NCBI GenBank assembly: GCA_010021705.1
Contig: RGMU01000088.1
Location: forward strand, 1-6,540
Direction: 5' to 3'
DNA from: Chitinophagia bacterium
Lineage (GTDB): Bacteria > Bacteroidota > Bacteroidia > Chitinophagales > Chitinophagaceae
Length of the DNA: 6,540 nucleotides
Shown here: positions 1 through 6,056 of the stretch, piece after piece
Layout of the letters: each line of letters opens with the position of its first letter
How positions within the stretch are numbered: position 1 is the first letter of the stretch
The notes under the pieces: model-generated
The model's input: the letters and a program-made list of their open reading frames with translations, nothing else
Databases searched by the model: none
Told to the model about the DNA's origin: nothing
Translations under genes and position numbers: made by a program

Positions 1-321
1 CTCCAACTGCGCCCCTTCGGCACTCGGAGCTACCATGAGGATAGAAGAAAGTTGGCTATCTGCCTTAAAAAAATTGTATATCCCCTTCACCAACGGCTCT
101 TCACTGCCCACCACCACTATAGCTATAGACAGAGATATACACTTCTCCTTAATAGCCTGAAAATCAGTATAAGATATAGCTATATTTTCACCATAGCTTA
201 AAGTACCTCCATTACCCGGAGCAATGTATAACTTACCACAGAGCGGGCTTTGCTTAATTTTCCATGCCAAAGCAGACTCTCTGCCTCCCGAACCTAATAT
301 TAAAACATTGTATGTGCGCAT
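1..321 (-). CDS. purD: Phosphoribosylamine--glycine ligase (GAR synthetase), N-terminal part, runs off the left edge
   Basis: PurD joins 5-phosphoribosylamine and glycine using ATP, the second step of de novo purine synthesis, in the cytosol. The visible 107 residues begin with the family's N-domain strand and glycine loop (MRTYNVLILGSGGRESALAW), followed by KQSPLCGKLYIAPGNGGT (residues 23-40), the D-F-x-A-I helix near 53-57, VVVGSEEPLVKGI (69-81) and APSAEGAQLE at the edge. All match the order in PurD. The ATP-grasp domain lies outside the window. The ATG at 321 is the natural start: the conserved strand begins within a few residues and no better upstream start exists. Two positions differ from the common pattern: Ser where GGRE is usually followed by His, and Ser for Pro in VVGPE. 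It is transcribed divergently from the peptide transporter. No Shine-Dalgarno sequence is visible. Confidence 0.94.
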   Translation of the reverse strand, partial: MRTYNVLILGSGGRESALAWKIKQSPLCGKLYIAPGNGGTLSYGENIAISYTDFQAIKEKCISLSIAIVVVGSEEPLVKGIYNFFKADSQLSSILMVAPSAEGAQLE

Positions 322-380
322 ATAATAAACAGCAAATAGGATAGTTTTTTGCCTTCAACCGGCATTTTGCCACAATAAAA

Positions 381-388
381 CAAAGATA
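381..388 (-). promoter_or_regulatory. Candidate Bacteroidota -7 element for purD
   Basis: On the minus strand this reads TATCTTTG, an exact match to the TAnnTTTG -7 consensus of Bacteroidota housekeeping promoters. A start a few bases downstream would give a purD leader of about 50-55 nt. No clear TTG -33 element is found 19-21 bases upstream. A 12-bp AT palindrome (395-406) sits in that spacer. The assignment rests on the motif alone. Confidence 0.4.
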
Positions 389-462
389 ATCCGCATATTA
401 TAATATAGGGTGAAAAAGTAAGTAAAAACAGTAAAGGTGTATAAAACTACAAATATTTTTCC

Positions 463-470
463 TACTTTGG
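463..470 (+). promoter_or_regulatory. Weak candidate -7 element for the peptide transporter
   Basis: TACTTTGG is one mismatch from TAnnTTTG and lies 58 bases before the transporter ATG in the AT-rich divergent spacer (322-528). A neighbouring TATTTTTC (454-461) is an equal alternative. No -33 TTG stands at the right distance for either, so the exact promoter is uncertain. Nothing else recognisable lies in this spacer. Confidence 0.2.
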
Positions 471-528
471 GCGAATTATCCATTAACAACTATTCATTAG
501 CAATTTTTAAGTATTATCTATTAGAATT

Positions 529-2097
529 ATGAGCCAACAAAAAGGTCATCCAAGCGGACTATATGTACTATTTGTAACAGAATTTTGGGAACGCTTTAGC
601 TACTACGGCATGAGGGCAATTTTTGCCCTTTTTATGACAAAAATGCTGTTACTGTCTAAAAAAGATACCGGAGAAATTTATGGTAGCTACACCGGATTGG
701 TGTACCTCACGCCCCTAATAGGAGGCTACGTGGCGGATAGATTTTGGGGCAATAGAAAATCTATATTCGTAGGTGGCTTACTAATGGCATTAGGGCAATT
801 CCTGATGTTCTTCTCTGCCACCTTGGCGCACAATACCGATAAGGCTATGGCAATAACCACCATGTGGGCAGGGCTGGCTTTTTTGATATTTGGCAACGGC
901 TTTTTTAAGCCCAACATTTCTACTATGGTAGGGCAGTTATATCCCGATAACGACACTCGCAAAGACGCAGCTTATACCATATTTTACATGGGCATCAATG
1001 CCGGTGCCTTCTTAGCTCCGTTTATCTGCGGTTATTTGGGCGAAAAAGTGGACTTTAAGTGGGGATTTTTAAGTGCCGGTATCGGTATGCTTGTTAGCTT
1101 AGTTGTATTTTATTTTACAAAAGATAAACACATCGTTTCCCCTGACGGCAGGCAGTTAGGGGTTACGCCTAATAAATCCGTAAAAAAAGAAGAACATGCG
1201 CCACTGGAAATATTAGGCGGTACACCGGAACAAGGAGTTAATGCCAACAAACCAACCGATGGCGGATTTAGTGGCATGCAAATAGGCATATTAGTAGGTG
1301 GCATTATAGCTGCGGTTAGCTTACTTTTCTTTGTAGCACACATAGACTTTTGGGGTTCTCTCATATATGGCATGACCTTAGTTGCACCTATTGTGATTAT
1401 AACAGACGCATCGCTTTCAAAAATTGAAAAAGAAAGACTATTGGTTATCATCCTTATTATGATATTCGTAATCTTCTTCTGGATGTGTTTTGAACAAGCA
1501 GGTGCTTCTTTAACCTTCTTTGCAGAAGAGCAAACAAACCGCCACATTTTTGGGTGGGAAGTGCCTACAAGCTGGTTTCAGAGCTTTAATGCGGGCTTTA
1601 TTATCTTATTAGCCCCTATATTAAGTGCTATTTGGGTGAATATGGGCACTAAAAACCCCGCAGCCCCCGTAAAGCAATCATTGGGATTAGGCTTCTTGGC
1701 AATAGGCTTTTTATACATAGCCTTTGGTTCTAAATCAATACCCGCAGGTGGAGCAAGTATTTGGATAATTACGGGCTTATACTTCTTACATACCGTAGGC
1801 GAGCTTTGCCTTAGCCCCATAGGGCTGTCAATGGTCAATAAGCTAACCCCTCTTCGCTTCACATCACTTATGATGGGTATTTGGTTTTTAGCCATTGCTA
1901 CCGGTAATAAATTGGCAGGTTTTATGAGTTCTTTATACCCTGACCCTACGGCTAAAGTAACGCCGGAATTGCTTGGCATTAAAATAGATAATTTGTACAC
2001 CTACTTCATGGTGTTTGTAGGCTTCTCCGGTGTGGCAGCAGTTATGCTGTTTTTGCTAAGTGGCAGGCTTAAAAAGCTAATGCATGGCGTTAGCTAA
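529..2097 (+). CDS. POT/PTR2-family proton-coupled di-/tripeptide symporter
   Basis: This is a complete 522-residue inner-membrane transporter of the proton-dependent oligopeptide transporter family (MFS fold), expected to import di- and tripeptides with protons. The TM1 proton/peptide motif ExxERFxYY is intact (E18, E21, R22, F23, Y25, Y26). The PTR2 signatures follow: GGYVADRFWG (65-74), the TM4 lysine in FFKPN (K127) and FYMGINAGAF (152-161). The TM7 glutamate is E322 in FEQAGASL and the TM10 glutamate is E425 in GELCLSPIGLSM. These match the functional residues of characterised bacterial peptide transporters. I count twelve core hydrophobic helices plus two extra ones (about 250-293) between the N and C bundles, as is usual in bacterial POTs. 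A polar loop at about 200-245 precedes the extra pair. The ATG at 529 places the ExxER motif 18 residues in, as expected. The 3' end overlaps the next gene by 14 bp. Substrate range cannot be read from sequence. Confidence 0.95.
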   Translation: MSQQKGHPSGLYVLFVTEFWERFSYYGMRAIFALFMTKMLLLSKKDTGEIYGSYTGLVYLTPLIGGYVADRFWGNRKSIFVGGLLMALGQFLMFFSATLAHNTDKAMAITTMWAGLAFLIFGNGFFKPNISTMVGQLYPDNDTRKDAAYTIFYMGINAGAFLAPFICGYLGEKVDFKWGFLSAGIGMLVSLVVFYFTKDKHIVSPDGRQLGVTPNKSVKKEEHAPLEILGGTPEQGVNANKPTDGGFSGMQIGILVGGIIAAVSLLFFVAHIDFWGSLIYGMTLVAPIVIITDASLSKIEKERLLVIILIMIFVIFFWMCFEQAGASLTFFAEEQTNRHIFGWEVPTSWFQSFNAGFIILLAPILSAIWVNMGTKNPAAPVKQSLGLGFLAIGFLYIAFGSKSIPAGGASIWIITGLYFLHTVGELCLSPIGLSMVNKLTPLRFTSLMMGIWFLAIATGNKLAGFMSSLYPDPTAKVTPELLGIKIDNLYTYFMVFVGFSGVAAVMLFLLSGRLKKLMHGVS

Positions 2098-2566
2098 GCA
2101 TCGCTTACTTGCAATGGTGTGTGGCATGGTTTGTCTATGCTACACACCATTGTTGGGTATGGTATCTAAAGATACACTTCAAGTAAAAGTGCCGTCTTTC
2201 TATTTATTAACGGATAGCGTAGTAGCAGATACCACCTACAGAATGCTGTGCTACAACTCCCGCAACGATACCCTTACCCCCGACCCCAACTTTGACTCCG
2301 TGAGCTATATATCGCTCTGGAAAGCCTATATAGACTATGCCCACTCCTATAAAGACAATGACGGCACTAAAAAGCCTTTGCCCATATCCCAAATAGTGGT
2401 GCGGTATGACAAAGCCGGCAACAACCGCTGGCTGTATATGGAATATGCCACCAAAAAATATGCCGAGTTTATAGAAAATAAAGACCGCATTGTGCACACC
2501 CGGTATCGCACCCTTCCAGGGGATAGGGTAGTGCAGTACAATGTGTATCAGGTGAGGGCACGGTAA
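2084..2566 (+). CDS. Small probably exported protein of unknown function, overlapping the transporter gene
   Basis: The 160-residue product is not recognised. The N-terminus looks like a Sec signal peptide: a basic start (K5, H6, R7), a hydrophobic stretch (about L8 to V27) and then a polar mature part. A cut near residues 25-28 would leave about 133 residues. No lipobox cysteine fits, so a soluble periplasmic or secreted protein is more likely than a lipoprotein. The mature part is rich in Tyr, Asp, Asn and Arg, with no repeats and no catalytic motif I can name; its alternating polar/aromatic pattern (for example ISQIVVRYDKAGNNRWLYMEY near 101-121) suggests beta structure. The ATG at 2084 is preferred over those at 2114 and 2126 because only it keeps the positively charged signal region. 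It overlaps the transporter by 14 bp in another frame, implying co-transcription and perhaps translational coupling. Being real is supported by the coding length, signal peptide and tight packing against nadD. Confidence 0.75.
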   Translation: MALAKHRLLAMVCGMVCLCYTPLLGMVSKDTLQVKVPSFYLLTDSVVADTTYRMLCYNSRNDTLTPDPNFDSVSYISLWKAYIDYAHSYKDNDGTKKPLPISQIVVRYDKAGNNRWLYMEYATKKYAEFIENKDRIVHTRYRTLPGDRVVQYNVYQVRAR

Positions 2567-2577
2567 AGAGGCACACC

Positions 2578-3150
2578 CTACAAATAATACCGGTTCTCTA
2601 TAATATACTTCTCCACAACGGGAGGAACAAGGTAGCGTATAGATTTTTTCTCCTTTATCATTTTGCGAATAAGCGTGGCAGATATTTCAATTTGCGGAGT
2701 ATCTAAAAATTCTACATTGGTGTATTTCTCTTTGTTTTCTACCGGATAGCCGTTTCTTTGATATACTATAATGCCGTAGTTGGCTAATATATACTCATAG
2801 TTTTTCCACCGTTCAATATTTTGAAAACTGTCTGACCCCATAATGATAGAAAACTTCTCAAACGGAAACTTCTCGGTAAGATAAGCCAAAGTGTCTGCCG
2901 TGTACGAAGGTTTAGGTAAGTTAAATTCTACATTACTACCCCTAAACTTAGGATTGTCTTCAATGGCAATATTCACCAAATGTAGCCGGTCATACTCATT
3001 CAATAGCGTATGCGACTCTTTCAACGGATTGTGCGGGGTTACTACAAACCACACCTTAGAAATGCCGGTATGCTCTAAAATGTAGTTGGCAATAATTAAA
3101 TGCCCATTATGAATGGGGTTGAAACTACCAAAGTATAAACCAATGTGCAT
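2578..3150 (-). CDS. nadD: Nicotinate-nucleotide adenylyltransferase
   Basis: NadD transfers AMP from ATP to nicotinate mononucleotide, giving deamido-NAD and pyrophosphate, a step shared by de novo and salvage NAD synthesis in the cytosol. The 190-residue product is of normal family length. It opens with the nucleotidyltransferase signature GSFNPIHNGH (residues 8-17, with the HxGH motif at 14-17). TPHNPLKES (38-46), PSYTADTL (81-88) and MGSDSF (104-109) follow. It ends with the C-terminal ISxTxIR motif as ISATLIRKMI (156-165) and the helix PPVVEKYI. The reading frame stays open back to a TTG at 3168, but the ATG at 3150 starts exactly at the first strand (MHIGLYFGSF), so I use it. The stop lies 11 bp from the stop of the convergent exported-protein gene, leaving no room for a separate terminator. 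Confidence 0.96.
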   Translation of the reverse strand: MHIGLYFGSFNPIHNGHLIIANYILEHTGISKVWFVVTPHNPLKESHTLLNEYDRLHLVNIAIEDNPKFRGSNVEFNLPKPSYTADTLAYLTEKFPFEKFSIIMGSDSFQNIERWKNYEYILANYGIIVYQRNGYPVENKEKYTNVEFLDTPQIEISATLIRKMIKEKKSIRYLVPPVVEKYIIENRYYL

Positions 3151-3155
3151 AGCCC

Positions 3156-3163
3156 CAAAGGTA
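3156..3163 (-). promoter_or_regulatory. Candidate -7 element immediately upstream of nadD
   Basis: On the minus strand this reads TACCTTTG, an exact TAnnTTTG match ending only 5 bases before the nadD ATG. If used, transcription would begin at or very near the start codon, giving a leaderless or nearly leaderless mRNA. No -33 TTG is seen 19-21 bases upstream, so a chance match is quite possible. Confidence 0.25.
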
Positions 3164-3334
3164 ATCAAAATTTGGCATTGCGGGTATTATCTGTAATAGG
3201 CAATACTTACTCTGCTTTGAATACAGCAAATGCTCTATTGTAGCTAAAAAAACATCTCATGGCTTTGGCGGATAAAGGGGTGGGTGAGGTAGGAAAAAAT
3301 CACTTGCGGGTGTGTGTTTGAAGTATTTTCCTTT

Positions 3335-3385
3335 TTCATACGTTTTGCCGTCTGTGGCAGTTGTTCGGAAATTCCGAATAACTGA
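3335..3385 (-). pseudogene. RhuM-family gene fragment
   Basis: Seventeen codons read SVIRNFRTTATDGKTYE. This is the wording I know from RhuM-family proteins (Virulence_RhuM, PF13310), where a segment ending ...VIRxFRTTA(S/T)DGKTY is followed by YYNLDxIISVGYR. Here the continuation (EKGKYF, then unrelated residues) never reaches the YYNLD and VGYR blocks. Upstream the match also ends abruptly, at the junction with the YhcG-like piece. A full RhuM protein is several hundred residues, so this is a small remnant. The function of RhuM proteins is poorly known; they are accessory genes often seen in variable islands. The identification rests on remembered family wording over a very short stretch. 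Confidence 0.5.
3364..3378. repeat. Perfect 15-bp inverted repeat
   Basis: TTCGGAA-A-TTCCGAA is a perfect 7-bp palindrome around a single central base. It lies in the RhuM-like fragment, where it encodes I-R-N-F-R, so it may simply reflect coding history. An operator role for nadD is conceivable but unsupported, because it is more than 200 bases upstream of the nadD start. Confidence 0.5.
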
Positions 3386-3464
3386 GGTTGACAGCCCGGT
3401 GCGTTCATAAACGCAGAGAGCCAATTTGTCGTTATAGCTCACGCACACTCCAAGTGCCTTTCAT
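3386..3464 (-). pseudogene. YhcG/DUF1016-family gene fragment, broken by stops and a frameshift
   Basis: In the frame starting at ATG 3464 the translation is MKGTWSVREL, a TAA stop (3434-3432), then RQIGSL. After a frame change near 3419-3409 it continues as YERTGLST (3409-3386). Put together, WSVREL-x-RQIGSL-x-YERTGLS matches the end of the YhcG N-terminal domain (DUF1016_N), where WSVRxLxRQIxSxLYER is a hallmark. These proteins carry a PD-(D/E)XK nuclease-like domain and occur in accessory and restriction-modification regions. Only about 26 of several hundred residues remain, so this is a relic. The restored frame runs straight on into the RhuM-like fragment. The match spans two frames around one stop, which is unlikely by chance, but it was judged from memory. 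Confidence 0.5.
3400..3415. repeat. 6-bp stem, 4-base loop hairpin at the frameshift in the YhcG-like relic
   Basis: TGCGTT-CATA-AACGCA is a perfect stem-loop. It sits exactly where the YhcG-like reading changes frame. It has no T-run on either side, so it is not a convincing terminator for murF-alr. Confidence 0.4.
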
Positions 3465-3484
3465 ACATTCTATTTCATATACCA

Positions 3485-6013
3485 TCAATCATTGCCCATT
3501 ACATATATCCGTTTCACCCTTTGGCTTATGCTTGTCATCAACTCATAAGATATAGTGCCTGCCATGCTTGCCAATGCCTCAATAGGCAATCCATTGCCAA
3601 ATACCAGCACCTCATCGCCCTCTTCGGCATCGGGAATATGGCTAATGTCTATCATGCACATATCCATGCAAATATTACCCACCGTAGGGGCTTTTTTGCC
3701 TTTTAACAGCATATAGCCGTTACCATTGCCAAGCCTTCGGCTATAGCCGTCCCCATAGCCTATGTTCACAGTGGCTATGATAATGGGCTTTTCGGCAATA
3801 TATTTTCTGCCATAGCCCACGCTTTCACCTAAAGCAATACTTTTAATTTGGGCAATAGTTGTAGTGAGCTTCATGGAACTTTCTAATATATTTGTAGCTC
3901 CATTTGTGGGCACATCTACACCATATAGCCCTAACCCTATCCGCACCATAGAATAGTGCAATGCTTTGTGCCTTACTATCCCTGCCGAGTTGCATATATG
4001 CAATAGGGGCGTGTAGCCCAAATCTGCCGTTAGGGTAGCGCACATAGCGTCAAATTGCTGTGCTTGCTGCATCGTAAATCTATCATATTCCGCCGCCTCC
4101 GATGCTGCCAAGTGGCTAAATAGGCTTGCTACCAATAGGTAGGGGCTGTTTAGCTTGCTTGTTAGAGCGGGTAGGTCTTTGTGTTCAAAGCCCAAGCGAT
4201 GCATACCGGTGTCAAGTTTTAGGTGCACCGGATAGTGGTAGCATTGCATGGACTGTGCCACAGCCATAAATGCCTCCAACGAATGCCTGCTATACAGTTC
4301 CGGCTCTAATCGCCAAGCTATCATACGGCTAAAGGTGGCTATATCGGGGTTCATTACCATTATCGGCAGGTGAATGCCCGCTTGCCGTAGCGCAATGCCT
4401 TCATCGGTATAGGCAACGGCTAAGTAGTGCACGCCGGCATGTTGCAGCAGGGAGGCTATTTCTGTGCTCCCTGTTCCGTAGGCAAAGGCTTTTACCATAA
4501 CCATTATTTTGGTATCAGCACTTAACAGACTTCTATATACATGCAGGTTTTTTTCAATAATGTTAAGAAAAACCGTCAGCTTAGTTTGGTGCACCTGTTG
4601 CTGCAATAGCTGTGTAATGTGCTCAAAGCCGTATTGGCGCGCCCCCTTTATTAAAATAGCCTCCCTTTGAAATTGGTAAGTATTTATCTGTGATAGAAAT
4701 GTTGTAGTATCTTTATAAAAATAACATGCTAAACCAGGTATGCTTCTAAACAGCCCGCTGTTTTGATGTAGCACTTCACCTATGGCATATAGTTTTGTAA
4801 TTCCCTTTTGGGCTATCAATCGGGCTACTTCTTCATATTGCTGTAATAGCAAACTGCCCGCTTGCAAAAAATCGCTTATAATTAGCGTGAGGGTGTGCGT
4901 ATCACGCAATTTTTCTAAAACATTTAGCGCAATTTTAAAAGACGTAAGGTCTGAATTGTAGCTGTCGTTTATTAAAATACAGTTGTTAATACCGTTGATT
5001 CGTTCTAAGCGGTGGCTTATGACAGGTAGTTTTTTTAACACTTCCGATAGGGTAGTAAAAGGCACATTTAATGATGTTGAAGCGCAAATACAGTGCATTG
5101 CATTTTCAATGGAAGCATCATCGGTAAAGGGAATAGTCAGGCTTAAATTTTCATGCTTTTTTTCGCCTTCAACATCATTTACAACATCAATTTTTAATAC
5201 CGTATCAACATCATTTTTTTCTGCCGAAATTAGCCGTATATCCGCTCCTGCCTTAGCACCCCATGTAATTGGTTTAATATTTTTGTGCCGCTCCAAAAAC
5301 CGCAAAATATGATGTTGTAAAACGCTATCATCATCATGAAAAATTAAATAAGAACAGTCCTTAAATAGGATTAGTTTTTCGTTTATTTTTTCGCTTACAT
5401 CATCAAAACCTGCGCTGTGTGCTTCGCCTATATTGGTAAAAATACCGATAGTAGGTTTTAACATTTTTTCTAAATGTTGCATCTCTCCGCGTTGCGATAT
5501 ACCCGCCTCAAACAATGCTATTTGGTGTTTTTCGTTCATCTGCCAAATTGACAGAGGCACACCTATCTGTGAATTGTAGCTGCGCGGGCTTCGCACCACT
5601 TCATATTGAGTGCACAGGAGTTCAAAAAGCCATTCTTTGACTATTGTTTTGCCATTGCTGCCCGTTATGCCCACTACGGGTGTGTGCGTAAACAAACGGC
5701 GATGCGCCGCTGCAATCGCCTGCAAAGCCACCAGCGTATCCGGCACCAGCAGAAGCATTACATCATTGTGCTTAAACGCCCCTTCCTCCGGCATTTCCGA
5801 CACCAAAAACGACCTTATCCCCGCTTTATAGGCAGATTGTAGGTATTGGTGGGCATTCCGAGCAGTAGTAACTAAGGCTATAAAAATAGCCTGCGGCGCA
5901 TTCACCACCTCGCGGCTATCGGTGCATAGTTCTTGTATGTTAATATTATTAACATTGCCTTTGCCTATCACTTGGGCATTGCACCAACCGGCTATTTGTG
6001 CTAAAGAGTGCAT
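3485..6013 (-). CDS. murF-alr: Bifunctional UDP-MurNAc-tripeptide:D-Ala-D-Ala ligase / alanine racemase
   Basis: The 842-residue cytosolic fusion makes D-alanine from L-alanine and attaches D-Ala-D-Ala to the UDP-MurNAc-tripeptide, the last cytoplasmic step of the peptidoglycan stem peptide. MurF covers about 1-470. It shows TDSRE (31-35), the P-loop GITGSNGKT (115-123), the SPRSYNSQIGVPLS block (142-155), EAGISQRGEM (169-178), TNIGEAHSAGF (193-203), NEKLILF with the likely carbamylated lysine region (211-217), NDSYNSDLTSF (349-359) and IKGARQYGFEHI (455-466). The racemase covers about 475-842. It shows the PLP lysine K508 in VMVKAFAYGTG, LKLDTGMHRLGF (R606), HICNSAG (672-678), VRIGLGLYG (R691, pyridine-N contact), the catalytic tyrosine Y753 in NIGYGDGY and NICMDMCMIDI. 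Both active sites appear intact. The ATG at 6013 starts directly at the first conserved helix. This fused form is characteristic of Bacteroidota. The upstream spacer to the Rpn-type gene is 43 bp. Confidence 0.97.
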   Translation of the reverse strand: MHSLAQIAGWCNAQVIGKGNVNNINIQELCTDSREVVNAPQAIFIALVTTARNAHQYLQSAYKAGIRSFLVSEMPEEGAFKHNDVMLLLVPDTLVALQAIAAAHRRLFTHTPVVGITGSNGKTIVKEWLFELLCTQYEVVRSPRSYNSQIGVPLSIWQMNEKHQIALFEAGISQRGEMQHLEKMLKPTIGIFTNIGEAHSAGFDDVSEKINEKLILFKDCSYLIFHDDDSVLQHHILRFLERHKNIKPITWGAKAGADIRLISAEKNDVDTVLKIDVVNDVEGEKKHENLSLTIPFTDDASIENAMHCICASTSLNVPFTTLSEVLKKLPVISHRLERINGINNCILINDSYNSDLTSFKIALNVLEKLRDTHTLTLIISDFLQAGSLLLQQYEEVARLIAQKGITKLYAIGEVLHQNSGLFRSIPGLACYFYKDTTTFLSQINTYQFQREAILIKGARQYGFEHITQLLQQQVHQTKLTVFLNIIEKNLHVYRSLLSADTKIMVMVKAFAYGTGSTEIASLLQHAGVHYLAVAYTDEGIALRQAGIHLPIMVMNPDIATFSRMIAWRLEPELYSRHSLEAFMAVAQSMQCYHYPVHLKLDTGMHRLGFEHKDLPALTSKLNSPYLLVASLFSHLAASEAAEYDRFTMQQAQQFDAMCATLTADLGYTPLLHICNSAGIVRHKALHYSMVRIGLGLYGVDVPTNGATNILESSMKLTTTIAQIKSIALGESVGYGRKYIAEKPIIIATVNIGYGDGYSRRLGNGNGYMLLKGKKAPTVGNICMDMCMIDISHIPDAEEGDEVLVFGNGLPIEALASMAGTISYELMTSISQRVKRIYVMGND

Positions 6014-6024
6014 AGTTGCTATTT

Positions 6025-6056
6025 TTTCTTAAAATGGTATAGTTGATTTTAAGAAA
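6025..6056. repeat. Perfect 11-bp inverted repeat between the Rpn-type gene and murF-alr
   Basis: TTTCTTAAAAT, a 10-base loop (6036-6045), then ATTTTAAGAAA form a perfect but AT-only-rich stem. It starts one base past the stop codon of the Rpn-type gene and ends 12 bases before the murF-alr ATG. It could be a weak terminator, a leader hairpin of murF-alr, or an operator. On the minus strand it is followed by a run of A rather than T, so it is not a classical intrinsic terminator for the upstream gene. No TAnnTTTG element for murF-alr is seen in this spacer. Confidence 0.5.

Larger units (their letters stand above)
3151..3484. other. Gene-poor spacer between nadD and murF-alr holding degraded gene fragments
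   Basis: This stretch has no intact gene. A GTG-started frame at 3257-3448 (minus, 63 codons) spans most of it, but its start has no family support and its last 25 residues (Lys/Pro-rich, ending HPPLYPPKP) resemble nothing I know. Within it and just upstream are the YhcG-like and RhuM-like fragments listed separately. The nadD-proximal part (about 3170-3256) is AT-rich, with no recognisable feature apart from the possible nadD promoter. Two short perfect inverted repeats occur at 3364-3378 and 3400-3415. Confidence 0.6.

Noticed and set aside
395..406. A perfect 12-bp AT palindrome (ATATTATAATAT) in the purD/transporter spacer, containing TATAAT on both strands
   Set aside because: Such a palindrome is expected by chance in AT-rich spacers, and TATAAT is not the housekeeping -10 form in Bacteroidota; noted but not called an operator or promoter.
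1110..1547. Long minus-strand open frames inside the transporter (also 726-962 and 1578-2000)
   Set aside because: They are antisense to a gene with full family motifs and show no family features of their own.
3151..3168. A longer nadD starting at the TTG at 3168
   Set aside because: It would add six residues (ITFGA type) before the conserved first strand, and the ATG at 3150 fits the family start exactly.
4983..5312. Plus-strand open frames inside murF-alr (also 3521-3706 and 5606-5842)
   Set aside because: Antisense to an intact, motif-rich gene, with no independent support.
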